Source of the DNA: Stentor coeruleus
Lineage: Eukaryota; Ciliophora; Heterotrichea; Heterotrichida; Stentoridae
DNA length: 64,000 bases
Reading direction: 5' to 3'
NCBI GenBank assembly: GCA_001970955.1
Contig: MPUH01000293.1
Coordinates: 1 to 64,000, forward strand
The position numbers and the translations under genes were made by a program. The notes under the pieces were generated by a model. It was not told the DNA's origin. It saw nothing but the letters and a program-made list of their open reading frames with translations, and ran no database searches. Position 1 is the stretch's first letter. Every line of letters starts with the position of its first letter. Shown one piece after another: positions 1-11,160 of this stretch.

Positions 1-200
1 TTTAATATTATATTTTCTATTACTTTATGATGTTATCTTTAATTTTATCTTAAGTGAGTTGTTAAAAAAGCAAGAGTAAAAAATCTACAGGCAGAAATCA
101 CTATGAAAATATGCATTTAATCATTAGAATCAAACATAAATTGCATATAGATTTATATAAAGTCAATATAGTTAAAAAATTCATTATTTGATTTTTGTTT

Positions 201-1130
201 TTAGGCTGAAACAACACAGTCATTTTCATCACAAACAACAACAAGGGTAAATTCATCAACACAATCATCACCGTTAACACCAAGATCAACAACTTCAGTT
301 CCATTTTCGTCAGTTACTACGCAGCTAACATCTTCACAATCTATAGATAGATTTGCTCCATCACATCCATCGTCTTCTTCTTCAGGAGAACTAACTACTT
401 CCTCTTCTTCCTCAGCAGGTGCAGAAGGACTATCTACTTCTTCCTCAGTAGGAGGACCCTCTTCTTCATCTTCATCTTCCTCAGCAGGTGCAGGAGGACC
501 TTCTACTTCATCTTCTTCTTCTTCATCTTCATCTTCCTCAGCAGGTGCAGAAGGACTATCTTCTTCTTCTTCTTCAGCAGGAGGACTCTCTACCTCATCT
601 TCTTCTTCTTCAGCAGGTGCAGGAGGACCATCAACTTCCTCTTCTTCTTCTTCAGCAGGTGCAGGAGGGCCATCAACTTCCTCTTCTTCTTCCTCAGCAG
701 GTGTAGAAGGACTATCTTCTTCTTCTTCTTCAGCAGGTGCAGGAGGACTATCAACATCCTCATCTTCTTCCTCAGCAGGTGCAGGAGGACCATCTACTTC
801 CTCTTCCTCATCAGCAGGAGAATCATCCACTTCCTCCTCTGTTGTTTCAGACTCTGCTTCATTTTCAATAGGGTTAAGTTCAAACTCTACTACAAAATTT
901 GTATCTAAACTGTTATCACTAACAGTACATTCTCCATCAATACAAGCAATACTAATTGATACATCTTCAATACAGTCATCTCCATCAACACAGTCAGCAT
1001 CACTTCCTTGAAGTACTTGCATAAATTGACCTTTTTGAACTCCAAAATTATTAAGTCTAGCCTGCTCTTGAACAATAGCAGAATGAGATAGACTTATAAG
1101 CAGAATCGCTACTACAGCTTTAATAACCAT
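201..1130 (-). CDS. secreted acidic Pro/Ala/Glu-repeat protein with Cys modules
   Basis: The 309-residue protein begins with a signal peptide (MVIKAVVAILLISLSHSA), so it should enter the secretory pathway. Residues about 45-75 and 254-309 are cysteine-containing modules of similar build: a Cys, an acidic run, a short beta-like stretch, then Cys-x-x-x-x-Cys followed by small and Val residues. The middle, about 90-253, is low complexity: acidic runs of 4-8 Glu/Asp separated by GPPAPAEEE- or SPSAPAEEE-like units. It could be a cortical, extracellular-matrix or vacuolar calcium-binding protein; that is inference. No enzyme motif is visible. The start is the first ATG, right before the signal peptide; the stop is TAA. 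The repeats make length polymorphism or assembly collapse likely. Confidence 0.8.
   Translation of the reverse strand: MVIKAVVAILLISLSHSAIVQEQARLNNFGVQKGQFMQVLQGSDADCVDGDDCIEDVSISIACIDGECTVSDNSLDTNFVVEFELNPIENEAESETTEEEVDDSPADEEEEVDGPPAPAEEEDEDVDSPPAPAEEEEEDSPSTPAEEEEEEVDGPPAPAEEEEEEVDGPPAPAEEEEDEVESPPAEEEEEDSPSAPAEEDEDEEEEDEVEGPPAPAEEDEDEEEGPPTEEEVDSPSAPAEEEEEVVSSPEEEDDGCDGANLSIDCEDVSCVVTDENGTEVVDLGVNGDDCVDEFTLVVVCDENDCVVSA
366..835 (-). repeat. GAA/GAG-rich minisatellite inside the acidic protein gene
   Basis: The coding strand is an imperfect tandem array of purine-rich GAA/GAG blocks alternating with GGTCCTCCTGCACCTGCT-like blocks that encode the Pro-Ala linkers. Unit length varies from roughly 27 to 60 nt. 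The array keeps the reading frame throughout, so it is selected as coding sequence. Confidence 0.8.
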
Positions 1131-3004
1131 TATAAGAGTTGAAAACGGTAATGATCTTTTATCTTAGTAAATATGGTGAATTTCCAATATGGTGGAAAAG
1201 CTTTTTTTGTCATTCTGTTGGTATTTTACTGCCTTATGTATAGCTTTTGTGTAAATTCTATTATGATTTTTCGATTAGAAATTGTATTTTTTAACTGTTT
1301 TACAAAAATTACTTAATGCCATCCACAGCAAAATTACTTTGCAAAAAAATTTTTTTTTTCTTTCAGCTTTTGAAGTTTGTGTTCAATCTTTTGATTTTGA
1401 TTGTAATTTAAGTCTTTTATGTCTTTAAAAGTGCCGTTGTATTTACGTAAAACTAAAAAAAAGTTCAAAAAATTTGTATAACGATGAATAAGAAATTTAC
1501 ATTTCAAGATGATAGTATGATGATGTTAGATAAGAGAAGATAATATATTGTTTTAATATGTGAGTTATTAAGTTTAACTTACAAATTTTATGATTTATTA
1601 CTCAAAGTATTATAAAGAATTTAGTATATGAATATAAAGTTAGGCAAGTTAAGAAAGGTATGGAAAATCTATGATTATTTAGGCATATAGTAATTTATGC
1701 ATTTATATATTTTGTGAAGGATACTAGGCTAAATTTATTATATTTACTAATAAAATTTTGTTATGCCTTTGATACTTGCAAGAGTTTTATTTATATATAT
1801 GAAGGTTTTATATTATAAATTAAGCTGATATCTTTAAAACTGTTGATTTTTAAGTATGTTTACAAATGAATTGATTTATTTATATAGTTTTATATATCTT
1901 TTATAAATTGAGTAAGTGAAAAAAGTCAATTCTTATAAGCGATTTAGATATTAGTTAAATATTAAAGTTTATATCTTTGTGAATCAATATTTATTTTATA
2001 TGAGCGTAGTTTATTTGAAAATAATTAGTTATTTTTTATATAAGCTAATTACGGAATAATGTTGATATTAAAGGTCAAAAAATATAATAGTCTAGAGAAC
2101 ATAAAAAATATACAGATTTTAATTAAACACTAGTAAAATGAAAACTTTGATAAAAGTTCTATGATAAATATAACCTAGCAGCTTTTCAATATAACCTAAA
2201 TCCTAATACTTCAACTAAATCGTTATCTATAGTTTTTTCATCTTAAAAATACTTTTCTTTCTAATTATTTCACGCTTTTCCAGATATATGATCTTATCTT
2301 AATCATCCTTAATCTCACATCATTCTCACACACAATAAGAATCACAATACCATATAATCAGAGTTAAAATTCCACAAAAAATAAAAATGATAGTTTTGAT
2401 ATGATAAGCTTATTATACAATAAATAATATTTTACAATCTTTTATTTAAACTACTATTCTAATATTCTCAAATCCAATATACACAATTTACTATTAACGA
2501 AATTCTTCAGGTAAATCTTTCTCTTTATTTTTACCAATAAATTCTCCATAATTCCCTAATACATAATCATCCAAAAAATCCCTTAAAATCCTTTATATAA
2601 CTCATAATAAAATATAATATTTTAATTCTCCTAACCCTAAACAAATCTCATATATTTTATCATCATTAAAAATTATCTATACCTTAACTTCTCCAAATAT
2701 ACAAATCATCTTTTCATATCATCCAAAACCTATCCTTAAAAACTTTATCTACAACTCTAAAATCCGCATTCTCATCAACTTCTTCCCTAAATCTTATATT
2801 TTTAAATTATCGAATTTTCACTTCCAAAACTACCTCATTATTTCTAATCCATTACTATTTTCCTCTAACTTCATCCTAAAACCCTTATTTGTATAAAAAT
2901 CCCTATCTATCATATTAAACCCTGACAAACCCTAAAAATCCAATATCCTAGCACTTTGTTTATATAAGTTTTTGTAATACTAACGAAGTTCATCTCTAAT
3001 AAAT
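1131..3004. other. spacer between divergent genes, no gene seen
   Basis: 1.87 kb of AT-rich DNA with no credible ORF. The left part (to about 1700) is G-rich and C-poor on the plus strand; the right part (about 2200-3004) is C-rich with almost no G. It should hold the promoters of the flanking divergent genes, but I recognise no specific promoter motif. Confidence 0.6.
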
Positions 3005-6000
3005 ATGAATCCTCTTTCGATTTGGCTAGGTTTTCATACCTTTTCCAAAACAAATCTGAACGACACCAGAAAAACTGTATCATTTTCCTTATCAACCGAC
3101 TGGGGTATAAGCGAAACATCATCAGGAACTCTTTTTATTTTCAAATTGCCTCTAAATTCTCCACAAAAGCCTTTAACCATCCCAACAAAAGTATCTTCAA
3201 TATCATGTAACAATACAATGGCCTTAATCCTCACAACCAATGGGGAAATTTGGTTTTGGGGTGATGATCCAAATAAATTCGGTTTATTTGGTCAGCATAA
3301 TATATACTCCTCACATATAGCAATAAAACTACCAAATTTTAGTTCTTCACATATAATCCAAGCAAGTCTTAGTGATCATCATGCAGGAGCTTTATGTCAA
3401 GAAGGTTTTTTATACACATGGGGAAAAAGTTTAAATGGGGAACTCTGTTCAAATTTATCATCTAGTCCTAAACCACAAGTAGTAGACAATTCAACAATTT
3501 TCAATATTTCCCAAGTATTATGTGGGGAAAATTACACAGCTATTTGCACAACAGGAGGGTTTATGTATATATACGCAATTCAACATGATTTTATGTATTC
3601 TCATCAGAATAACCAACCTTTTGTTATTGAAGACTTACAAGATTTTTTTATTGAAAAACTTTATGACTCAAAGTTTGGTATTGTTATTATTACTGATGAA
3701 GGGAAAGGGTTTTTATTAGAAAATGTTACAAAAAGGATTGTTAGATTGCCTTGTAGTAAAAAAATACATATGGTCGCTACATGTTGTAATGGAATTGTTG
3801 GGGTACCTGATGATAAGAAAAGAATGTATGTTTGGGGTAAAGAAAATAATCAATGGAATCCTTCGGTTTTTAAATTGAGAAATGGGCTGATTTCACAGGT
3901 TCAAAGTGGAAGAGGGGATGATGTTTGTGTGATTGGGTATAATTTAGAAGGTATGGAAAATGATGCTTTGAATGGAGAAAGCCCTGAAACATCTCCATTG
4001 AGAACTAGGGTTAAGGAAAAGACTGAGTTTGATGTGATTTTTAGTAAATTTGAAACTTCTTTGGTAGGAAGTGGACTGAATATGAAAAAAGAAGCTTGTG
4101 GAGGAGTTGTTAAAGTATTTAGTAAACTTTTGCATGATGCTTTTGCAGATATTAGAAACTATGTTTTGATTAAAGCTATGTTTAACAAAGCTTATGCTTC
4201 AAGTTTTACATCGAGTTATATAGGAAAAGCTATACAAAGAGTTATTGTTATCAATAAATCCTTTGCCTTCCAATGTGTTAAAAACTTTACTGAATGTCAT
4301 TATCTTACAGATCCAAAACTTAGAAATAATGTTAGGGCAATAAAAAGCTTGGCCCCAAGATTGTTTAAGATTCTAAGCAAAATTGTGTTTAAGAAAATTG
4401 TTGGGGATAAATTCCGCNAAATGTCATTATCTTACAGATCCAAAACTTAGAAATAATGTTAGGGCAATAAAAAGCTTGGTCCCAAGATTGTTTAAGATTC
4501 TAAGCAAAATTGTGTTTAAGAAAATTGTTGGGGATAAATTCCGCAAACGGTCAGCTTTTGTTAAACGTAAAAACCAAATTGCTGAGATNCAAACGGTCAG
4601 CTTTTGTTAAACGTAAAAACCAAATTGCTGAGATTTTACAAAAAGCTACAAAACGTTATCGTAGAAAACCTTTTAACAAAATTGTATTTAGAGGGAATAG
4701 AGATGCTTTTAGGAAATCAATGGCTAACAAAGTTAAATTTGGGGCTTTTTGTAGGAAGCTTGATTTATATTTTAATGTGTTGATAAACAAATCTTTGATA
4801 AATAAACGCAAACTATCTTTTATCCGAATAAACGCGTTTTCTAGTTTGAAATTTGAACAAGCGCTACAAAGATGTTTTAAAAGGTGGCTTAAAGCTCTAA
4901 CAATATGGAAAAATAATAAAATTGTAAATAACCTCAAAAAAAATGCAGCAATTTTGATATTCTCAGAACTACAATCTTTAGTAAAAACCCGTTACCATAG
5001 TTTGATCCTGCTTTTAAAACCTAGAAAGTCTGTTTTTGAAATAAAATTCGGGGCTTTTTTACTATTTTCCACAATAGGCAAAGCGATAAGCAAGTCTATG
5101 ATCCAATCTTTTAACGCAATCCTACGTTATCGATATCATTCTTCCTTTGAAACTATGGGAGACATACTAAAAATAGCTATTCACAAACTTATCATCTCAA
5201 GTTTTCATTCTATTAAAATGTATTCTATAAGCCATTACAACAACAAAATTGTTAAATTCGCCCTTTTTGCTCAGAGTTATAATGAAAAAAATAAATACAG
5301 GCAAAAACTTAAAGGGTTTAATTCATTTAAAATCCCGTTTTTCAATAGATCTATGTTTTCTGAGATTACTATGGAGAAATCATTTAGAAGTCAGCCTGGA
5401 TGTGGTTTGGTATTAACTCCTCCAAGCTCACCTTGGCCTGATTTTTCAATAAGCAGTGATACACTTCAGAAAAGCATGCTTGTGAAATCGTGTAGTAGTA
5501 AAAATGTTGAAAGGAAACCAAGTCTTACGAGTATGCAGAAGAATATGGTTATGAAGATTTCAGAAAAAATCTCCACTGAATCTAAATCTGGTCAGATCCT
5601 ACCCCAAACCAAACCCAAAGGTAAAACTTCTTCAAAACCTTCTCTTCCTGATAAAAAACCCCCTCTCTCTGACCTCAAAGACAAAAACAAAAAGCTTTTA
5701 CCTAAAGCTAAAGACCAACCTCTAATCCAACGCAAACGATCTGAAACATTTCCCAAAGAACCCCAGAAAACTACTTTAAAAGATTCTGAACGGAAGACTC
5801 TTCGTTATCGTAACTCCTCAGAGAAACTTAAAAACACACTACAAAAATTCATAAAATCCCGGCTTTTTAACGTTTTCCTAAGCTTCAAGCATTTCAAAAC
5901 CCTTAAAAACTCAAAATTTCTCATAACCCTAAACAACGCTAGAGCTATTGGCACTCAGCCTCCAACTGAACAACCTTCTCCAAGAACAAGTATCAAAACT

Positions 6001-6189
6001 TTATCAATAGCTTCCAAAAGCTCACAAAAAACAGAAAGCACCGTTCAAGATTTAACTCCGGTACAGTCCTCAGCTGCAGTGACTTGGAAGTCAAAACTTA
6101 TATCCTTAGGACTTAATAAAATCGTCAGAATACTAACAATCCATGATAAAAAGTTAGTATTTAAAAGGTTACTAATAAAAAAATATTAA
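3005..6189 (+). CDS. RCC1-repeat protein with long basic helical C-terminus (one gene, two assembly joins)
   Basis: The N-terminal ~310 residues contain RCC1-type beta-propeller blades, for example GEIWFWGDDPNKFGLFGQ, FLYTWGKSLNGELCSN and RMYVWGKENN. RCC1 propellers bind chromatin, small GTPases or the cytoskeleton. After an acidic Ser/Pro linker (~320-345) come ~350 residues of Lys/Phe-rich helical sequence with irregular repeats of the kind F-x-x-F-x-x-x-I-x-K. A Ser/Pro/Lys-rich disordered stretch and a basic C-terminus follow. The reading frame appears broken at 4418 and 4589 only because 125-nt and 45-nt segments are duplicated around single N bases. Dropping one copy of each leaves 1,004 codons in one frame. 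The propeller assignment is firm; the role of the tail is unknown. Confidence 0.8.
4293..4544. repeat. assembly join: 125-nt direct duplication around N at 4418
   Basis: Bases 4293-4417 recur at 4420-4544 with one difference (gcc versus gtc). The N lies between the copies. The 127-nt offset shifts the reading frame of the RCC1 gene. This looks like two overlapping contigs abutted without merging, with the single difference being an allele or an error. Confidence 0.9.
4544..4634. repeat. assembly join: 45-nt direct duplication around N at 4589
   Basis: Bases 4544-4588 recur exactly at 4590-4634. As at 4418, this is a contig overlap left in place, and it breaks the RCC1 frame artificially. Confidence 0.9.
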
Positions 6190-6193
6190 AAGG

Positions 6194-7822
6194 TTATTTT
6201 TGCACCATACCTGTTAGGATTTCTTTAGTAAACCTCATTCTTTTGATTAACTCTTGGTTGCCTGACTCTGCAATTTGTGTTGCAGAGTAACTAGATTGCA
6301 CGTTGTTTTCTAAAAACACAATAGATTTGCTTTGTCCTTGGATTAACAACTCAACTTTATCATGAAAAACAATATGAACGCTTCTGTTGCTCAGTCTGAA
6401 AATCGTTGCGACATTGTTTGACACCCATTTTTTGATATACGGCGAAGGGCCTTCAAAAGGAAATTTTTCGACTTTTAAATGTTTGTTGAAATGCTGAAGG
6501 ATTGTAATTTTCTTTTGGAGCTCAGGTGGGTGTTCGGTTATAAGAAATTCATTTGGTTCTTCATTTGCTTGCTTGCTATCATAATATTGGATTCTTTGGT
6601 TGAAAAGGTAGACAATTTTACTTAAGTCATTAAAGTGAGCCCCAACAGCTCCATTAGAAAGTTTGTAGCCAAGGCCGTATTTTTCAGAATAGTCCACCCA
6701 TTTTTCGACCCAAATATCATCAGTTTCTGGTTTGAGTCCTGATACGCATATGTATAGTTTGGATTGAGGGACATTTTTCGGGCTTCTGACTATTTCTCTA
6801 GGAGACAAGTTTTGTTTAAAGCTAAAACTGCTTGTTTCCATTTTGGGTGACATCGGGATAAACTCTTCATTTTTTTTACAGTCTTGCTGGCCTTCAAAAT
6901 GTTTAAGGTAAGTATTTGAAGGAGGTACACACAAAGTACTTATAGGTAAAGTCCTTGGTATAGTGTTTTTATTAAGAAAAGGATGGTCGATTATCTGATC
7001 AAGGGTCAGTCTAGAGCTTGGATTAGTTTGCAAAATAGAACCTATCAAATCTCGAGCTTCAGGAGAAATCGGTGTAGCTTCAGGAAACGAATACTTATTA
7101 CCTTGTATTCTCTTATAAGTATTCCTAGCATCTTCAGCTTGAAAAGGTGGTTTACCTACAAGCATAGTATAAGCGACAATACCAAAACTCCAAATATCCA
7201 CCTCATAACTATGACCAACACGACTATCAAGAATCTCTGGGGCTATATAATTCGGTGTTCCACACATTGTCCTTTTTCTCTCACCTTCAAATTCAATCTT
7301 CGTCGCTAAACCGAAATCCCCAAGCTTAAGTTCCATACTTTCATTTATCAGTAAATTGCTTAACTTTATATCCCTATGGACAATCTTCAATGAATGAAGA
7401 TATCTGATTATTGAATATAATTGCATTAAATAACATTGGGCTTCAAGTTCTGTAAGCCTTCTACGTCTTTTAAGCTTTTCATTAAGATTTCCGTTGTTAC
7501 AGATTTCTAAGAGGATATAGATGTTTTCTGAGTCTTCGAAAAAATGCTCAAAGTTTACTATGCCTTTGTTATGGACTGATCTATGGATTTTGATTTCTGT
7601 CATTAGTTTCTGACGTGTTCTACCTTTGGTAAGTGAAGATTTTTGAACTACTTTAGCAGCATAGATTTCTTTGGTCTCATTGTTGGTTACTTCATAAACT
7701 TTTGCAAATCCTCCTTTGCCTAGTTCTTTACCTCTTGTGTAAAATCGAGAGGCTATGTCCCCGTTTACTTTGACGATTTTTTCTTCGATAATGAACGTGT
7801 CAAGTTTATCTGAATTCTTCAT
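6194..7822 (-). CDS. PLK: polo-like kinase
   Basis: 542 residues from the ATG at 7822; an upstream in-frame extension starts with a non-ATG codon and is not used here. The N-terminal Ser/Thr kinase domain (~25-285) has a Gly loop GKGGFAKVYEV, the catalytic loop HRDIKLSNLL, DFGLA and the activation segment with MCGTPNYIAPEIL typical of PLKs. The C-terminal half (~365-535) has two polo-box-like segments, the first with the hallmark WVEKWVDYSEKYGLGYKLSN. PLKs phosphorylate mitotic, centrosomal and basal-body targets after binding phospho-peptides through the polo boxes. Its stop codon lies only 4 nt from the stop of the convergent RCC1 gene, so the two transcripts must overlap or have almost no 3' UTR. 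Confidence 0.93.
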   Translation of the reverse strand: MKNSDKLDTFIIEEKIVKVNGDIASRFYTRGKELGKGGFAKVYEVTNNETKEIYAAKVVQKSSLTKGRTRQKLMTEIKIHRSVHNKGIVNFEHFFEDSENIYILLEICNNGNLNEKLKRRRRLTELEAQCYLMQLYSIIRYLHSLKIVHRDIKLSNLLINESMELKLGDFGLATKIEFEGERKRTMCGTPNYIAPEILDSRVGHSYEVDIWSFGIVAYTMLVGKPPFQAEDARNTYKRIQGNKYSFPEATPISPEARDLIGSILQTNPSSRLTLDQIIDHPFLNKNTIPRTLPISTLCVPPSNTYLKHFEGQQDCKKNEEFIPMSPKMETSSFSFKQNLSPREIVRSPKNVPQSKLYICVSGLKPETDDIWVEKWVDYSEKYGLGYKLSNGAVGAHFNDLSKIVYLFNQRIQYYDSKQANEEPNEFLITEHPPELQKKITILQHFNKHLKVEKFPFEGPSPYIKKWVSNNVATIFRLSNRSVHIVFHDKVELLIQGQSKSIVFLENNVQSSYSATQIAESGNQELIKRMRFTKEILTGMVQK

Positions 7823-8997
7823 AGCCCTTTTATAATATACCAATCAGGGAATTTTAAATTTCGATGTCGATTTCTAAGGAAAATATTGAGCCTGAGATTT
7901 TTTGATGTTTTTAATTAAGTGCTTGGTTTATAGAGTGGTGTAGGAATTACTTAGTGAGGAAGATTTGGGATTAGAAAATGTGTAGTTTTATGGGATGTAG
8001 CTTTTTAAAGATTAAACTGAAATTTGCAGAGGAGGATTTGGGTATCTAGGATGATGATTGTAGATTATTTATGTTAATCAATGGAATTTATTATAAAAAA
8101 TAGTAAAGTAAGTTATTTTTTACCTTTTGTGTGTTGGTTTTTACTTTTATATTTGCTGAGACTAGAATCGCATGGAAAACTTAATTGCAACTTTCACTTT
8201 ATATCTTAATAATTTATGTTAGAAATCCTACAATTTCTTTACAAACTCTCAAACTTTTTTCAATATAATTCTCAGCTTTTGATTCTAAAACCTTAAAAAT
8301 ATATTAAAAATTGTGTATCTTCCTTCAAAAAATTATTGAGAAATGGAATTAGAAACCTTTAAAAAATTAGTCTTACAAATATCATCTACCTATACATAGC
8401 TAACTGGATATTATTAATTCCTTCTATCAAATTCAGAGCAAATATCTGAAAATAGATTAAAATTAGTTATTATAATAATTTATTATGTTTTGGTTATTCC
8501 TAGATAAGAACTTGCTATTTGAGAATAATCTTTAAAAGAAAAGTATTTACTAACCACAATCTTATTATATTTTATTAAATAAGATAATTTATTACCTGTG
8601 GGCTCGGTATAAATAAAATCATTTAGCCTATACTACTAAAATAAAATATAAATCCCTTATATCTTTACACCAATATATAATACAAAAAAAAATATTTTAT
8701 TACCAACCCATAATTCACAAAAACCTTTCTTTACAAAAATTCTAAAATCCAAAAATCATTAATCTCAACTTCAAAACCCTTTTTCTCCCTTAATTTCAAT
8801 ATAAAAATCCCAAACCCTAAAATTATTCTTCAAAAAAAAGCGCATAAAACCTCAAATTCTCCCTACCAACAAAATTCTACAAGCAAAATCTCCATCTAAG
8901 AGCCCTAAACTTCTTACAATAATAATCTTTTAAAACTCCAAACTTATCATAAAAGTCTATATATCAAGCGTTTCAATAAATAATAATAATAATTTTA
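7823..8997. other. spacer between divergent genes, no gene seen
   Basis: AT-rich DNA without a credible ORF. The left ~350 nt is G-rich; from about 8200 to 8997 the plus strand is C-rich and nearly free of G. It must carry two divergent promoters; no motif is recognised. Confidence 0.6.
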
Positions 8998-10011
8998 ATG
9001 GAAAAAAAAGCTTCTCCAACTGATCAAGAGCCAAAAACCAAAGTTCAAGATTCAAAGCCACTACAAATATGCATCTCTTCACAAAGTACAACAGAAAGCC
9101 AAGAATTACAAGCTTCACAACCAGAACCAAATTCTCTCCAAGTCCCAGAAACCAATCAAAGCAGTCATCAAAAGCTAGTCAAAAAAAACCAAAGCTGCCC
9201 AAATATCAAAATATCAATAAAACCATCTTATAAACCCCCTACGCCGAAATCATCAATCCATAACAAAGCAGTAAGTTTTTTTGAGAAAGAAGCTGTAGAG
9301 AAATCAAAATTCAATTTCTTAAAACAGAAAATCAAGTCAAATCAAAACTTAGAACTTCGTCAAGTACCTCAAATAAACAAATCCTCAATAAAAATCCTTA
9401 TTCAGAAAAAAGACAAAGCGAAAAAAGCTAAAGAAAAAGCTAATTACATCGATTTAGACCATTACGACCCGAAAATCCATGAAAAAATGAACGTTTCAGA
9501 GCTCAGTAGTAAGCTGAAACTTATAGAATTTACTGGGTTGAACTCGAAACTACTAAAAGAAGCTATGGAAATACGTAAAGACTTAAAAGAAACTACGAAA
9601 ACCATAGAAAACAATGGAAATGATGTGGTTTCTAGGACGAAAATTTTCTTGGAAAAGAAACAAAAAACCTTAAACGACAAGAAAAAATCAACTGAAAGCT
9701 TAGAAATCGCTAAATGCACATTTAAACCTTCTTTGCTTACAAATACCCCTAAAAGTAAAATTATCCATACTGGCATAAAGAAGTCAAAAACAGAAGCTAT
9801 TACGAATATCCCAAAAACAACCAAAGCTAAAAGTAGTAGTATCGCATCTATTTCTGAACTGTTTTCAAGAGTTCCTCCACCTTGTAAAAGCATGAATTTA
9901 TTAGAAAAACCTAGTGGGGAAATAGGTAATGTTATTGTTTCAGAAAAATATTTCCAGTTGTCACCGTATATAGTTAATGTGAAATACAAGAAAGGGTATA
10001 ATGAAAATTAA
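8998..10011 (+). CDS. Lys/Ser-rich protein, unknown
   Basis: 337 residues, not recognised. The first ~110 are low-complexity Ser/Gln/Pro/Lys sequence, probably disordered. A predicted helical segment (~145-215, with YIDLDHYDPKIHEKMNVSE followed by KLIEFTGLNSKLLKEA) looks the most ordered part. The C-terminus again becomes Lys/Ser/Thr-rich and ends with a short hydrophobic stretch (YFQLSPYIVNVKYKK). There is no signal peptide or membrane segment. Codon use and A-rich composition match its neighbours, so it is probably a real intracellular protein, possibly cytoskeletal; that is a guess. Confidence 0.7.
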   Translation: MEKKASPTDQEPKTKVQDSKPLQICISSQSTTESQELQASQPEPNSLQVPETNQSSHQKLVKKNQSCPNIKISIKPSYKPPTPKSSIHNKAVSFFEKEAVEKSKFNFLKQKIKSNQNLELRQVPQINKSSIKILIQKKDKAKKAKEKANYIDLDHYDPKIHEKMNVSELSSKLKLIEFTGLNSKLLKEAMEIRKDLKETTKTIENNGNDVVSRTKIFLEKKQKTLNDKKKSTESLEIAKCTFKPSLLTNTPKSKIIHTGIKKSKTEAITNIPKTTKAKSSSIASISELFSRVPPPCKSMNLLEKPSGEIGNVIVSEKYFQLSPYIVNVKYKKGYNEN

Positions 10012-11160
10012 ATTATAGAAAAAAATCATATCTAATTGTTGATTATATTTTTATGTAGTTAGAAGAGAAAATTAAGTAAATAAGGATTTTTAAGAATAGT
10101 TATTTTTAGATTTTTGAAAATTTTGTATAAAAGGTTAAGGATAAGATGAGGAGAAAAGAGGATTATGAATAAAATGTGTGAAATGGTGAAGAGAAATTAA
10201 GAATTTGCTTTGATAAAAATTTGATTAAATAGAATTAGTATGGTATTAAGATAATTTTTAGTTTTTATAGTATGAAAATTTTATAAAACTATTTGGGAAA
10301 AAAACTTATTATTAGATTAGAGTCTTAGGGAGTTTTAATTTTCTAGATTTTTTGTTTTATGATAAGGTATAAGCTAGGTAAAATAAAATATAATGAATTT
10401 AGAATTTTATGTTTTATTGAAGATATTGTGTTTAATTATAGTGACAATTATTATCGCTATTACAAACTATTTTACAATTTGATCTGCGTCATTATAAATA
10501 TTTTTAATTTTATCATGGTAAAATTTGTTTTAGATGAGGTTTAAAACCTTTCATTTATATATGCAAAATACTCAGAAAAACTCATGTCATAGTTTTGTTC
10601 CTTAGTTAATTCTTTAGTAAAAAAAAGTTTTAACCCTAGACATTCTGATTATCTTCTAGGATTGTAAATAATTATATAAATACCATCATGAAATTGTTAA
10701 GCAGATTCTAAAGTTTTTTATGGATATCATAAGTTAATATTATTTCGTATTTGGTTATTATCGCACAATACTTTGCCTGAAGAGATATGATTTTTTTTAT
10801 TAGAATTACAAGACAGAACTTAATCTATGATATCGCTTCCTTGGTGTATTTTTCATAGAAAAATTTAAGTCTATATTTACCATAGATAATTCATAATAAA
10901 AAGATATTAAATTTACTAAATATTATATATAAACCCTACACAAATCTTAGTCAAAAACATATAAAGTTCATTTTACTCTGAATCTTCCTTAAAAATATAA
11001 GATTCAAACAAACCCTTATCCTAAAAAATTCTTAAATCCTCAACTTCACTGCAACTAACTCAAAAACTTTTACTTTATCATAAAAATATCAAAAACTTAA
11101 AATAAAAAACCCTCTAAACTCCAACATAAATAACTTTTTAACCTAAACTTACTTATGAAC
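10012..11160. other. spacer between convergent genes
   Basis: Plus-strand G-rich directly after the upstream gene (10012-10350) and C-rich near the end of the downstream gene (10900-11160). A 61-codon ATG-to-stop stretch at 10359-10544 is AT-rich and not convincing. A short inverted repeat CTAGA/TCTAG lies near 10640-10665. No RNA gene is recognised. Confidence 0.5.

Noticed and set aside
488-706. Leu/Gln-rich plus-strand ORF over the acidic repeat
   Set aside because: A frame shadow of the GAA/GAG repeat; composition is dictated by the repeat.
2600-2660. CCCTAA-like telomere motif
   Set aside because: A single partial match in C-rich spacer DNA, not a tandem array; C-rich spacers give such matches by chance.
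4293-4634. Frameshift or tandem repeat breaking the RCC1 gene
   Set aside because: Both breaks coincide with an N and a direct duplication; one copy of each restores one frame, so it is an assembly artefact.
9462-9989. 175-codon minus-strand ORF
   Set aside because: Antisense to the plus-strand gene at 8998; its Phe/Ser/Leu-rich makeup is the complement of Lys-rich codons.
10359-10544. 61-codon ORF in a spacer
   Set aside because: Tyr/Ile/Asn/Phe-rich as expected from random AT-rich DNA; no domain or splice support.
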